Position numbers and translations under genes: made by a program. Below are positions 1 through 13,139 of a stretch of 64,000 bases of DNA, one piece after another. Position 1 is the stretch's first letter. Each line of letters begins with the position of its first letter. The DNA comes from Panax quinquefolius (Eukaryota; Streptophyta; Magnoliopsida; Apiales; Araliaceae), in assembly GCA_020205615.1 (NCBI GenBank), contig CM035160.1, positions 3,326,437-3,390,436 on the forward strand. Direction: 5' to 3'. Under the pieces are notes generated by a model. The model had not been told where the DNA came from. It worked only from the letters and a program-made list of their open reading frames with translations, and did no database searches.

Positions 1-1
1 C

Positions 2-4
<3 letters not shown>

Positions 5-37
<33 letters not shown>
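5..37. repeat. (GA)n microsatellite
   Basis: An uninterrupted GA dinucleotide tract at the window edge. The following 340 bases (to about 374) are AT-rich and show no coding sequence or recognisable repeat. Confidence 0.9.
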
Positions 38-40
<3 letters not shown>

Positions 41-372
41 TTAAGTTGGGGAAAAACTAAAAGTATCTTTTACTTTTCATGGCAAAACTGAATTTGTTTC
101 GACTTAATTAACACGTACGATTAAGGAGTAACAGTATCAGTAGAATTAATTAAGTCGTCGTAGCAATGATTTCATGCAAATAAACTAGCTTATCTTTGGA
201 ACGTACTCTAACATATTACATATAGTAAAACTGATCTTTCTTAAGATAGATAAAAGTGTTTGATTTAAATAACAACTGAGAATTTTATCTTCATTCTATG
301 CATGATATGTTATCATTGAAAATGTTTAATTATAGTTGGAAGTTGGAAGACGACTTACAAAATCTTTGAGTG

Positions 373-410
<38 letters not shown>

Positions 411-415
<5 letters not shown>

Positions 416-819
416 TTCTTCCATAAGAATTCTTTATGGGATCTTATCTTAATACTCGCTTTTTGAATAGATTGATAAAACTTTATTGGAAGGTGAGATT
501 GAAACATAAATATCTAAGTAGTAAATAACATGTAACGGCTTTTATTTTAATATGAGGACCCCACCATAATACGCGTGTTGTCGGTTTGTTTAACTAAAAC
601 CAACTTTAATATTAAATAATACAACCTGCAAACTTGTAACATGCTTAATTGTATATAAAAAAAAAAATAAAAATCCTAAACAAGTAACAAGCTCTTACGC
701 TTAAAAAAAAAAAAAAAAAAAATAAAATAAAATAAAATTCAAATAGTAACAAGCTCTTACGGCTTAAAAAAAAAAAAAAAAAAAATCTTAAACTAGTAAT
801 AAGCTCTTACGGCTTAAAA

Positions 820-862
<43 letters not shown>

Positions 863-2421
863 AACCGTAACAAGCTCTTACTACCACAAAAAAAAAAATG
901 TTTTTAACAAATGTTTTTATAACATATTTTATAACAAAATAAAAATATTTGTTATAAAAAAAATGTTTTTAACAAATGTTTTTATAACAAATGTTTTTAT
1001 AACAAATGTTTTTAAAACATTTTTTTTTTTTATTTTTTTTTTTTTTAAATTGGAGCTTTATCTTGGCTTTTATCTTTTTTTTTTTTTTTTATTTCCCACG
1101 GTAGAGCTTTATGCAATTTAATATTTTATTTTATTTTTTTTTCTTCTTTTCTCCATTATATGTTATGACTCAAAGAAATTAAAAAAATAAAAAAAATAAC
1201 CCTACTTTAAGTATATTTATCACTATTTGAAGAAAAAATAAATTTGGATATATCAACTAGTAATTTATTTGACGATTCGAACTCATGAACCTCACGCACC
1301 AATACCTCGTCATATGACCACCGAGCACCACGGGCCTAAATTGCTAAGTTTAACCAAGGATATATCCTTATGTAAAAAACTTCACCATCCCCAAAATCTA
1401 TATTCTTGCATTCATTACTATATTACGATTTATTATTATTAATAAATTTATATTATTAATTGGATTTTTCTAAATAGAAATAAGTTAATATCTATATTTA
1501 TTATTATCCCTTTAATATGTTTTCTTATCTTTGTAATAATATCAATAAAAGATTATTAATATATTAAAAATAAATATCATTCTTTAATAAAATATAAATA
1601 ATGATCATTATAAATCTTGTATTATTAGTATTAATAATTTTATTATTAAGCAATGATTATTAGTAATGATTTTATATATTAAGCAATGATTTTATTATTA
1701 AGAAATGATTTTATTATTAATAAAACTAGTTCAATTAGTCTAATAAGTAATGATGATAATTTTCAAGTCATTTAGGAAATTAATTTACTTATCGAATTTA
1801 TAAAAGTAGTGAAGTATTATTATAATAATAATAATAGTATTGCATAACATTAAGAGGAATAGTACATATTACATCTTCATTTTCTATTACATCTCCTTAA
1901 TTGAAAATAAAAAATAAAATAAAAAAAAAAATGTTTTAAAAACATTTGTTATAAAAACATTTGTTATAAAATATTTTTATAAAAACATTTGTTATAAAAA
2001 CATTTGTTAAAAACATTTTTTTTATAACAAATGTTTTTATTTTTGTTATAAAATATGTTATAAAAACATTTGTTAAAATTTTTTTTTTTTTTAAGTAGTA
2101 AGAGCTTGTTACGGTTTATATATATATATATATATTTTTTTTAAGCCGTAAGAGCTTGTTACGGTTTAGGATTTTTTTTTTTTTTTATATACAATTTACA
2201 AATTTCGTCTTGGGTTGTATTATTTAATATTAAAGTTGGTTTTAGTTAAACAAACCGACAAATATTGATTATGGTGGGGTCCTTATATTAAAATAAAAGT
2301 AAGTAAAGTTTGTTACATTTGGGTATATTTATGTTTCAATCTCACCTTCCAATAAGTTTATCAACTATTCAAAAGGGGTGTTAGAGAAGACTTACATAAA
2401 GAAGTTGCACATATGGAAAGG

Positions 2422-2422
<1 letters not shown>
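411..2422. mobile_element. Non-autonomous element with long terminal inverted repeats, between two TA microsatellites
   Basis: The left arm (about 411-1020) and the right arm (about 1925-2422) are reverse complements over several hundred bases. Shared blocks include TTGAATAG, TTGGAAGGTGAG, a GGTTTGTTTAACTAAAACCAAC core, GTAACAAGCTCTTAC repeated two to four times per arm, and many ACAAATGTTTTTATA units. The centre (1021-1924) is AT-rich and non-coding. Both outer ends abut long (TA)n tracts, at 375-410 and 2423-2485. No transposase is present. This resembles the rice Micron-type situation of elements sitting inside TA microsatellites, but family assignment is inference. A MULE or foldback element is also possible, and no clear non-TA target duplication was found. 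Confidence 0.7.
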
Positions 2423-2489
<67 letters not shown>

Positions 2490-2733
2490 TTATGTATGTG
2501 TATAAATTAAGACTCTTTCTTTAATTTGCATTTGGTTTCTTGATTAAAGTCAACTTGGAAATTTTTTAGTAAAAAATAAAAGAGCAAATTAGAAAGAACA
2601 TTGTATTCATGTACCTAATTATAAAATAAAATAATATACTAGTAGCAAATTTTCTCCACTTTATTTATTAGTCATTAGTTTGATTACATAAAATAAAATT
2701 TAAAGATGAGTAATTAAAGCTGTATATAACAAG

Positions 2734-3088
2734 CTAGTTACTCTTTCCAGGTGGAGCGAGAGTCAAAATCAAATCAGAAGACACATTTGTCTCATCATGA
2801 TCAGCTTGAAAGTTAGTGATGTGAGATGGTACGGGAGGATTATTCAGATTTAAGGCCGCATAAACTCCAGTGGCCAATGTGAGTTGGAGGGTGAGTGAGT
2901 GGTGGCTCCAGTGGTGAAGCCAATGTCAACAGCTGAGCACTTGCATGCATGTCCAAATGATTCATAAAATTTTCACTATTGTCAAACCCCTCTTTGCATA
3001 TACAACATATAAAAAAGAGGGTTAAGACTCGAACCAACTCCTCTCCTTCAATTATATCGGAATTAGAGTCATAGCCCTCTTCTAAATC

Positions 3089-3094
<6 letters not shown>
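2734..3094 (-). pseudogene. Small single C2H2 zinc-finger protein gene, frameshifted
   Basis: The minus-strand frame opens with MADLEEGYDSNSD at 3094. It encodes one perfect C2H2 finger (C-x2-C-x12-H-x3-H; CCICKEGF...NHLDMH), then a Leu/Pro-rich stretch, and stops at 2840. A second frame, open from about 2927 to a TAG at 2734, reads like the natural C-terminus: GVYAALNLNNPPVPSH, then a hydrophobic SSDLILTLAPPGK tail recalling the leucine-rich repressor tails (EAR-like) of plant C2H2 factors. The span is 361 nt, not a multiple of three, so a 1-nt gain or 2-nt loss around 2905-2930 separates the halves. The start at 3094 is preferred over an ATG at 3139, because the intervening codons are only the TA repeat read as Tyr-Ile. 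Intact, it would be a protein of about 120 aa. It may be a pseudogene, or a working gene with a base-call error. Confidence 0.6.

Positions 3095-3134
<40 letters not shown>
3095..3134. repeat. (TA)n tract touching the zinc-finger start codon
   Basis: About 20 TA units lie directly 5' of the minus-strand ATG at 3094, in its 5' untranslated leader. Confidence 0.9.
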
Positions 3135-3135
<1 letters not shown>

Positions 3136-3201
3136 ACAAGAAATGAAGCTAGCTAGCTAGTTGTATATAGGTGGATGGAAGAAAATGGTACACACCCTCT
3201 C

Positions 3202-3215
3202 CCTTTTTATAGAGA
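3202..3215 (-). promoter_or_regulatory. Candidate TATA box of the zinc-finger gene
   Basis: The minus strand reads CTCTATAAAAAGGG about 115 bases upstream of the start codon, a good plant TATA box at a sensible distance. It is assigned by sequence and position only. Confidence 0.5.
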
Positions 3216-3651
3216 TAAGAGACGTGCATTTATTTAGTCACAATCTAAACATAATCTTATTACATAAATTAGATAAGACAAACTTTGAGTGCTACCTAGC
3301 AATTATATAAGCTCAAATAAAAAAAGGAAATAGAAAAGAAAAAGAAAAAGAAACATGAATTGAAACTAATTTAGCTAGCTTCTGGGATATGAGCTGACAT
3401 GGGAACTACTGAATCATAGTATAATCAACTAGTGTAAGAATACAGACTTTAATAGATTTAGTTTTTCATATGTTAGGGAAGAACTGGGGAGCCCGTGCAT
3501 TGCGTGCACGTACACAAGGCACCAACATACATGCATGTGTTGAAATTCAACTTGACCCAAAAACTTAAGTTATTAAGTCTTGGGCCCATTCATGTATATT
3601 AATCCTTCACTATTTATCCGATGTGAGACTTCAACTCACTTGTGATATTCT

Positions 3652-3704
<53 letters not shown>

Positions 3705-4319
3705 CAATTTTTGTTGTTGCTGTGAATTAGGGACCCTATAGCGATCATTTTTATTTATAACGAATTAGTGAATTTAGTAGACAAAATCATTGTATAGTAA
3801 AACATTGTTTATGATAATATGAACATGAATGTATGTCGCAAATTTGGTATGTTATATATAAACCTAGCTAATTATGATATTCTATTTACTTGATTTTAAC
3901 AAGTCGGGAGGCTTGTTAGTTTATTGCCCATATATAATAATCTTTCAGTTTTTTTAAGAGTCGTGTTTATCTGAAAAATTGAAATATATATTTGCGAATT
4001 TAATAACTATAACATGTGATGTTTAACTGCCGCAGGGTAAAGATTTTTGATAGTGAAAGATTGAGTGTTCAATCATTCACTAGGTTGACAAATACTAATT
4101 TTGACCTTGAGTTAGTATGGTACATATTGTCGTTTAATATATATGTAGTTTTTCGATTGATTAATTTTAGGGATCTCAAATTTTTAGTCTTAAATATGTC
4201 TCAAATGACATGATATTAAATAATTTAATAATAATTTATGGTATAGTCAATCACATGGGATCTAACCAATATCACATATTATTTGAGTACATGCATTTTT
4301 TATTTGAGACCCATAACAT
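3216..4319. other. Non-coding AT-rich interval
   Basis: No credible gene. It holds a (TA)n tract at about 3653-3699. Before that, at 3545-3650, is a block with the words CTTGGGCCCATTCATG and CCGATGTGAGACTTCAACTC, which resemble wording common in dispersed plant repeats. The short open frame at 4016-4213 has no recognisable domain. Confidence 0.5.
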
Positions 4320-5362
4320 CATCTTTTTGGTTTAGCAATCATACAAATAATTGTTAACAAGTGTGGCTTTTTGTCGTTTACGATGACATGTTTTGAAATC
4401 TCTAACCCCAGAGAGAAGTAAATTAAATATCAAAAGTGCACTGTCAATTTTTTCTAGGGTTTAGTTTTTAACATCACCCTTTTTGTTTAGCAATCAAAGA
4501 AATGATTGTTAATTAGTGTGACTTTTTGTCGTTCGATGACATGTTTCGAAATCTCTAACCCCCAGAGAGAAGTAAATTAAATATTAAAAGTGCACCGTCA
4601 ATTTTTTCTAGGGTTTAGTTTCTAACATTACTCTTTTCATTTAGCAATCATACAAGTGATTGTTAACTAGTGTGACTTTTTGTCGTTTACGATGACTTGT
4701 TTTGAAGTCTCTAACCAGAGAGAAGTAAATTAATTATCAAAAGTGTACCATCAATTTTTTATAGGATTCCCTTTTCGTTTAGCAATATATCATGATTGTT
4801 AACTAGTGTGACTTTTTCTTGTTTACGATGACATGTTTCAAAGTCTCTAACCCCCCCTAGAGATGTAAATTAAATATCAAAAGTGCATCGTCAATTTTTT
4901 CTAGGGTTTAGTTTCTAACATCACTCTTTTCGTTTAGCAATCATACAAATGATTGTTAACTAGTGTGACTTTTTATCGTTTACGAAGACTTGTTTTGAAG
5001 TCTCTAACCAGAGAAAAGTAAATTAATTATCAAAAGTGCACCATCATTTTTTTTATAGGATTCCCTTTTCGTTTAGCAATATATCATACAAATGATTGTT
5101 AACTAGTGTGACTTTTTGTCGTTTACGATGACATGTTTCGAAATCTCTAACCCCAGAGAGAAGTAAATTAAATATCAAAAGTGCACCGTCAACTTTTTCT
5201 AGGGTTCCCTTTTCGTTTAGCAATCATATATACAAATGATTGTTAACTAGATGTGATTTTTTGTCGTAATTTACGATGACATGTTTTGAAGTCTCTTAAC
5301 CCTAGAGAGAGAAGTAAATTAAATATTAAAAGTGCACCATCAATTTTTTGTAGGATTTAGTT
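4320..5362. repeat. Tandem array, about 150-bp unit, seven copies
   Basis: Units start near 4320, 4474, 4626, 4770, 4918, 5060 and 5205. Each carries the same order of blocks: TTTAGCAATCATACAAATGA, TGTTAACTAGTGTGACTTTT, TGTCGTTTACGATGACATGT, AGAGAGAAGTAAATTAAATA, AAAAGTGCACCGTCAATTTT and, in several, TTCTAGGGTTTAG. The last contains a telo-box-like AGGGTTTA. Copies differ by substitutions and short indels. There is no conserved open frame. Confidence 0.9.
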
Positions 5363-6319
5363 TTTATTCGTGAGCAAACAATTACATTTTATAGTACATT
5401 AAAAAAACATAATTACAATAAAAGTGCACTCATTAAATATTTACACAATTAATATCTTTAAAATTTTATTTTCATTATTTGTACATATTTATACTTCCTT
5501 TTATTATGGGATGTGTTTTAATTTTTTTGATGACATGTAATTCGCTTTTTTTTTAAAAAAAAAAACTGAATTTTATGTTGTTTTGGGGATCATGTTTATT
5601 TTAAATTTTGCTTCATCTCAGTATGTAGTATCTTTTCTTTTGGAAACCCTTATTTGGTGTTTTGTTCACTTTCTAAACAAACCCTTGTTCATCTTATTCT
5701 CTCGTGTTTTTGTCGATTTTTCTGTAGATTTTTGTTGTCCGCTTTTGATTTTTACTTCGTGGTTTGTCGATTTTGCTTCGTGATCGTGTTATTCTCGCTT
5801 TTTTTTAGGCTTGTTCCTATTTATCTGCATTACACATTTTCGATTTTTTTCTTTTTTTTTCGTGATGGTCTCTACGAGGAAGAGCATGGAGGGAATGGGG
5901 TTAAGAAACCCGGATAGAAGAGGAAAAGAGTTCCGTAAGATTATTCTTTAGAGGATTCAAGTTATCTTTAATAGTGAAGGATAGTTGTCCAAAGTTTTCT
6001 AAACAGGGAAGAGGTTATTGTTGAAATCGATGTTGATATTAAGAATATCGGGAGACATTCGAAGAAGAAGGCTAAATCAATGGTGTATATTGATTTCGAT
6101 TTCAAGGTTCTCAATAAAAAGTTGTTAAAGAAGATAAAGTCGAGGCTCATAATTTTAAAATGGTTCCACGTCGTAAACATTTCAAGGTTTGTTATTTTTT
6201 TTTTTTAAATTTTTTTTAGTTTTTTTTTTTTTAGTGTTTTTATTTTTTCGCATGGTGGTATTTTGGTTTGTATTGTTGTTTTGTTTGTTGTTCAAAGAGT
6301 TTTATGGATGTTGAAGTTG

Positions 6320-7110
6320 TTGTTATTATTTAGATTTATAATATGGTGGTAACTTGCTATTTTATTTTTTGTTAACAATATTGAAATTATTGGAAACTTT
6401 TGATTCCATATTTGTTATCATGTAGTTTATTTCAATGAAGATACATATTAATTGTTTTTGTTACCTTCTATTATATGTTTGGAAACCCATTTTTTGTAAT
6501 AGTTGGTAAAATGTTTTAGAGTTTGTGTTGTTAAAACCGATCTTTCATTATAGTTTTTGTTGTTTTAAGGATTGTTTCAAATTGTTCTTGTTTTAATAAA
6601 TGTTTTCATTCTTTTTGAGTATTAGATAATATTAGATATTTTTTGGTGTCAACATTAAATTATTGTTATTATTTAGATTTATAATACGCCGGTAACTAGC
6701 TATTTTTTTTTTTGTTACCAATAAGTGAAATGATTGAAACCCGCCGCTACCATTCTTGTTCAAATGTATTTTATTTCAATATAAGTAACCGATAATTGTT
6801 AGTTGGTTACCTTATTCTATATGTTTGGAAACTAATTTGTGTAATTTTTGTTAATATGTATAATGTTTCATTAGAGTTTTTGTGTTGTTTTAAGGATTGT
6901 TCAAATTCTTCTTGTTTAAATCATTGCTTTTCATTATATTTGAGTATCGATACTTTTTAGATTTAGTTTTGGTTAATACATTACATTATTGTTATTATTT
7001 AGATTTATATTACGCAGTATCTTGTTATTTTATTTTTGTTGCCAACATGGTAATGATTTGAAACTATTGATATCATACTTGTTAACATGTCTTTTATTCC
7101 AATAGTCTTC
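6320..7110. repeat. Left tandem repeats of the MULE, about 340-bp unit
   Basis: Three partial copies begin near 6320, 6660 and 6998 at GTTATTATTTAGATTTATAA. They share the later blocks GGTAACTTGCTATTTT, TGTTACC, TTTATTTCAAT and TTTTAAGGATTGTT. Non-coding and diverged. Confidence 0.7.
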
Positions 7111-7290
7111 GAGATTGATGATTGTTTATGATTTTTATTTAAAAATTATAATTATTTTTGATTATGATCAATTCTTTCAAATTATTTTGTTTATCATTGA
7201 TATTTTCATTTAATGCCTTTTGATTTAAAGTTTTAATGTAGTTTTTAATTTGGTTAATGTGTTTTTAATGTAAGTTTATGCATTTTCGAT

Positions 7291-8648
7291 TTGGGATCTA
7301 TTCTACGAGGAGCGAATCGGAATTTTTCAAAGAAAAATTATATATCGTGTGATATGGAGGTACCAAGTATTATCAAGAACAAATTGTCCGAGGTACAAAT
7401 GAATAAGTTTAAGTTGACATGTTTTGGTAAATTTTTAGAGTTCGACAACCACAAATGTTTTCCCAGATTATTCATCGTGCCTCGATCGTGGAAGTTTATC
7501 AAAGGGATGATGGGGAGTTGTGGTTTTGTTTGGTGAGAGAAGGGTTAGGTTTGATTGCCCTTAATTTTGTTTGATTTTCGGTTTGAATTGGCAAGGAAAT
7601 GAAAATATTGATAGTTTTAAGGGATTCAAAATCATTTGTGGAGAAGTTTTTTGGTGATGAGGTTGTCACCCGCTCTACTATTGGCAAGATATATAGGAGC
7701 GTTGTTTTTGATGATGATGATGAGGCAATGCTAGATGTCTATTATTTTATTGGTTTTTAATTTCATTATAGCTTCCGCTTTCGACAATTATATCGATGAA
7801 ACTTTGTTCAACTTTTTGTCTTATGGGGATATCAAAGTTATCCATGGGGTAAATTTGCATTTCAATGCATAAAGAATTCTTTATCCATGCGTCAAGGGTC
7901 ATGTAAGGAAGGATAAGCACGGTGGGTGATTTACAATTTTATAGGGATGGTCATTGTAAATCTTACAAACTTAATGGATCGCTTTTATGTGTTTCAAGTT
8001 TTTTTGTTTGAAAACAATACCTACTTTGAAAAAGTCGAGGATTTTGTGTTGATGACCATGTCCGCAGAGTTGAGATTATTTAGATGGAGGAGTTAGGAAA
8101 GCCTCCCAAAATGAGAAATCGAATGACCTTATTTTTGATCCGGTCGTACGTTGGTTTTCAGTTGCTTTTATATTTGGTTTCCATTTATATTTTATATTGG
8201 TTTTGTTAATTTTTTTTTGTATTGTTTTGCTTATGTTTTATATTTAATCTTTTCGACATGGTATATTTGTTGTTATTATTATTTTTCAATTGATCGCTCG
8301 TAATATTGTTCCTACTATTGATGAAAAGGTTCTATTGGGGTTGGGGATTTCCATTTTTTAATGGAAATGATATTGCAGCAAAATTTCTTATGTTAAAGTC
8401 GACTCATCAAGGAAGTTTAATGATATCGGGTTTTCTATTTCGATGTGGAAGAAGTTATCGATAAACGGGTAAAACCTTTTGAAGGTAAGATGATGGAGAT
8501 GAAAAAGATATCGAGAATTTGGGTGTTGAAAGTTAAAAGACCAACCGCAAGTGTTTCAAATGCGATTTGCATGGATATAAAAAAGATGATTAGAAAGTTG
8601 GTCAATGGTCGGCCTAGTTATAAAGAAACATAAAAATGTTTTTTTCAA

Positions 8649-8727
<79 letters not shown>

Positions 8728-10902
8728 TGATGGTGATGGTGATGGTGATGGTGATGGTGATGGTGGTGATGATGATGGTGTTGCCGATAATGATGATGTT
8801 GATGATGTCGATGGTTTCGTCACGATGATGATGATGATGATGATGAGTTGGGTGGAGAACGCTGATGTTGGTAATATTAAAAGGAGTGTTGATCCTCCCG
8901 TTAGTGGTGTCATTGGAAATCACCGAGGAAGAGGATGCATGTGTTTACATTTATTTTAGTTTTTCATTTTATTTTTCATGCTTATTAAGTAAATGCTTAC
9001 TTTTTTTGTTTTTTTATTAATGTATTCAAAGCAAGAATGTTGGTTTAAATTTTCCGGGAAAGAGATAGTTGTTTATACTCCTGTAGGGGTTAAAATTCAT
9101 GTCGACGATGAAAAGGTTAATCATTTTTTTAAAATGTTATTTTTTTAATCTGCTATATTTATAAACCTGCTTTTTTTTAATAGTCGAGAAGATGGATGAT
9201 GTTCCTAGCTTTGATATTTTAAGTCAATCTAGTGGAAAGAAAATTGTTGTTTTTACCCCATCGAGGTTTGTTATTATTTTTATCAAGAATTTAATTAATT
9301 TGTTGTATTAGTTAGTTTGCTATAGTGTTTATGTTTGTATCGATCAAAAGTTTTGTATTTTTAACTTGATATCGACCTTGTTTTTGTCAGGTCATGTATT
9401 GTAAAACATTACAGGTAATAAATTCAAGGATCGACATTTCTATACTTGATGAGCTGGTGTTTACAACTCGTGATTTAATTCAATGTTTTGAAGTTGAAAA
9501 ATGGCCAGAAGACCAATCAATGTGCCTGCTCAAGACGGCCATAAGAGTGCCTTTTTTGAAGAGTCCTTTACTTCAAAGTTTGGTTCAAACCGGTTCTACC
9601 TCTTCGATGTGGATGTTCGCCAATTACCCCAAATTCTCTATCAAGATTTCCGAGATATCTCAGATGTATTCCTTCAAAAGATGAAGATGTTCTTTTGAGC
9701 AAAGTTGGTTTAAGATTCGATTAAATAACCTAAAAGGTATGTATATTGGAGTATAATATATTTTCATTATGTTTTTTAGTAGGATATAAAATAATTTCTG
9801 GTTTTTTGCATCAGGTTACTATTTTGAAGGATTGAAAAGTTTCTGCAACAATGACAAAATTGAGCCTTCATTCAGATTTGGGGTCTGTGCCAATAGCTTC
9901 AAAATGTGGTTTTACAAGCTTAAGACCCTGTGCCAAATGGCTTGATGATGATGTGAGTTTTTTTTACCTTTGAATACATGTTTGTTAGTTTTGGTCACCT
10001 TATCAATTATATATGGTAACTATTTGAATATTTATCGAAACTATTATGTTACATTATTATTTTTATTTTCCTTTGTTTAACTCTCGATTGTTATTTTGTT
10101 TTTAATTTTGTTCAAAGACATCAACATATGCTCAGTATTACATTCAGAAGTGGCTAAGCACTCAACCAAATTCAAATAAGGGTTACAACAACCGATTGTT
10201 GGTTCCATATCAAGTCGACCAATTTATTTGGGAAATATTGTAATAGAAATTGTGATAAGAAATCGTTGTTGGACTCGTGATATAGCCGAGTACATTCATG
10301 GGTATCTTATGGAAGTCAACACACCCTCGGGTTAACGCCGATTTTGTTATGTTTCCCATTCATATGTCGCCACCGTCATTGGTTCCTCGCCAGGTTTCGA
10401 CGTGCATCGCAGAGTATTTGTGGTTTATAATTTCTTCAACAGATAGAATGTTATGCGACAAATATTATGGATGTGTAAGCCGTACATCTTTATTCTCCCA
10501 TAATTTTGTCTAGTCATGGTTTTGGAAGAATAGAATGTGATATTGATTTCAATAGTGTTCCATACCGCAACAAAGGAGAATATGATATCATCGAGCTAGA
10601 ATTTGCAGAGGGTATTAGGAACAAATCAAGGGTAAGTTTCAATTACTTATATTTGTTCGGGCCAGTATATATAATGAAGTCTGCTTTTGATTTCAGGTTA
10701 TATATTTATTTTTTTTCAATATCGATCATGAATGTTTACCATTTGTTTTTTTAAGACATTTCATTCATCGATGATATCCAAATGCCAAAACCATTTTCGA
10801 TACTTTCAATACCGTAGGAAGCTATGTGTCAACTTGTTTAATCATGCAAGGAACAAACATTTAGTTGGATATGAATCGACTCGTAATATCCGTGAAGATT
10901 AG
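7291..10902 (+). pseudogene. DUF1985 / Ulp1-like (C48) protease gene remnant of a MULE
   Basis: Several frames give a recognisable order. First comes a DUF1985 block near 7390-7480 (MNKFKLTCFGKFLEF), then KFFGDEVVTRSTIGKIY followed by a DDDDEAMLDVYYFIG stretch near 7640-7760. A poly-Asp region follows, encoded by the GAT repeat at 8649. Near 10327-10400 a Ulp1-type core reads ADFVMFPIH then HWFLA, with the catalytic His-Trp pair at 10377-10382, followed by a VYNFLQQIECY stretch. Where Ulp1 proteases have the D-C-G motif, the frame near 10578-10592 reads EYDII, so the catalytic Cys is missing. The C-terminus NLFNHARNKHLVGYESTRN ends at TAG 10900-10902. Many stops and frameshifts break it; introns may explain a few. 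Confidence 0.65.
8649..8770. repeat. (GAT)n and (GATGGT)n microsatellite
   Basis: About 26 GAT units are followed by GATGGT units. Read on the plus strand in frame with the surrounding MULE gene it encodes poly-Asp. Minus-strand poly-His or poly-Ser readings are shadows of it. Confidence 0.95.
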
Positions 10903-13130
10903 CCATCAAGACTAGTATGATTATGAATCTTGATATGGTTATTGTTCAGGAAATTTCGTTGTAATTATTCGATTTGACGTGGTTATTTGTGTGGAATGTT
11001 TTGTAATTATTATGATGGTTGAATGATGTATTAATTTTTACTAGTGGAAGTATGAGTATGTTTTGTTGGCTCACACATTGTTGTTTTTGTTTTTATTTAA
11101 TTTTTGTACTTTATTATCGTTAACATTTTATTTATCATATATTGGTTTCTAAATGTTGATATGATGTTATCTATTTGAATTGGTATTGGTATCAATTAGT
11201 ATGGATAATATATTGTAAAAAACATTAAAACATTATTAATGTTGTTGTACATGTAATGTATTCAAACTAATGACAATGAGATATAGTTGTCAACCCATAT
11301 AAATTTATTTTTTGTTAGCATTTCTAATGTTTTAAAGTGAGTTTCGCTTGCAAAAAAACAACATTTAATCGTAAAAGGGCAAAGGGCACTAAATCGTAAA
11401 GAGAGTTTCCATTTATCGTAATCATGTGTACAAAGGTTAGTGGGTTCAAAACCAAACAAGTAAATGACAACAATGTGGAAGTGGAGGAAAAGCTAAATGT
11501 AAACCTAATCAATGTTTCACTTATGCACTTGAATAGTAAAACAGAGACCTAAGTCGGGTCTACTTCCCCAACAAATAAAAATGAATAGAATTGAATATGT
11601 GTCAACCTAAAATGTTTAGGGAATTAGTATGGATAATTATTTTATGTAATTTTATTTTTTTAATACGGTACAATTGGTAGCCAACATTTCATTTTATGTG
11701 TAACTATTTTAGTTTTAAATAGTAACCAAAATATACATAAATATGTCAAGAATATTTTATTTTATTTGTAATTAGAACTACTGTTTTTTTAAAGATATTA
11801 ATTAGAATAAAAACATTTTAAAAAGGGTAATCAATATAACAGAAACTATATCACATTTTACACACTATTTTATGTTTTTTTTTCATTTGTTATGGTAGTG
11901 ATGGTTCACTAACAACATATATTGTTTATAATAAACAGTATTTGAGGTTTATGAAACATTTATATTAATTTAAAAATACTCTATTAATTAATTTTAGTAA
12001 TTTTATAGTTTTTTAACATGGGTGCTGTTAAGATCCAAAATTTCATTTATGTGTATCTATTTTAGTTTTAGATAGTAACCAAATAGTACTTTTATAGTTT
12101 TTAACATGGTATGATAAGAGCCATAATTTCATTTTGTGTATCTATTATAATAAACAGCTTTTTGTGGTTTACCAAATAGTTATATTAATTAAAATTAATC
12201 TATTAATTAAATTGTTGGTACTTGCAAATTTTTTTCATTTTACACTTGGTATCCAAAATTGCATTTATGTGTGTAATTGTAGTTTTTTAGTAGTAAATAA
12301 AATATACATCAATAATTATAATATACATTTGTTGATTTTAAGATATAATTACTTATTGTTAAAAAGAAATTAATGAAAAATAAACATATTTCAATATCAG
12401 GTAATATAAATTTTTATTTATTTAATCAATAAAATGATTACAATATGAATGTATATCGAGCAACCTCAAGAATCATCAATGAGTCTCATATAAATTTTTT
12501 CGTTAAAATGAAATATATTACAACGCTTTTTACTCCAAAATTTGTGGATTATCGCATGTTTTTTGTCAGGTCCTTTTGTTTGCATCGCTCGCATTTATTC
12601 TCGAATGGTATTTTCGCATACACGTTTGTATTCTTCCAATTTTGGTCGCCCAAATTGGTCTTCTTCAGATTGGTGGTTTGACACATATGTTTTAATCTCG
12701 TCTCGAACATTCCAATTCTCTTTGTCGTCCCAACGGCATGCATGTGTTTAATACGTGTCCATCAAAGTTTTTTTTGAATATATTTTGAGCAAAAATCATA
12801 ATAATATTTCATATTCCGCTTTGCTAATAATAAAGAAGCAGCAGAAGGTGAGCAAGGCATTTCATGGTATTGAAATTTACTGACGTGTATGTCTTTTTTC
12901 CCATATCCACGATAAATTGTTTGTGACATCATAAACAAGAAAATCACTCAGGTCGATGTCTCAACCTACAACAAATTTTAATAGTTTAGTTAGATGATAA
13001 TAATTATTTTTAAAAAAAAATATATAGAATAATTAAAGTTATATGTATTGTTAAGACTTTTACGTTTTATTTTGGTAACCAATAATTCATATATGTGGTT
13101 TCATATAATTGTTAATGATATTTTTTTTCC
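10903..13130. other. Non-coding spacer between the two MULE genes
   Basis: AT-rich and without a credible gene. From about 11640 to 12360 the phrases TTTCATTTATGTGT, TATTTTAGTTTTAGATAGTAACCAA and TTTATAGTTTTTAACATGG recur two to four times, indicating a diverged tandem repeat. The short open frames here lack domains. Confidence 0.5.
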
Positions 13131-13139
13131 AAAATGTGC

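Noticed and set aside
2840..3139. Longer start at 3139 with an alternating Tyr-Ile N-terminus
   Set aside because: These codons are only the TA repeat. The start at 3094 gives a normal protein beginning.
8614..8923. Poly-His and poly-Ser open frames on the minus strand
   Set aside because: They are the reverse reading of the GAT microsatellite inside the MULE gene. The plus strand gives the expected poly-Asp.
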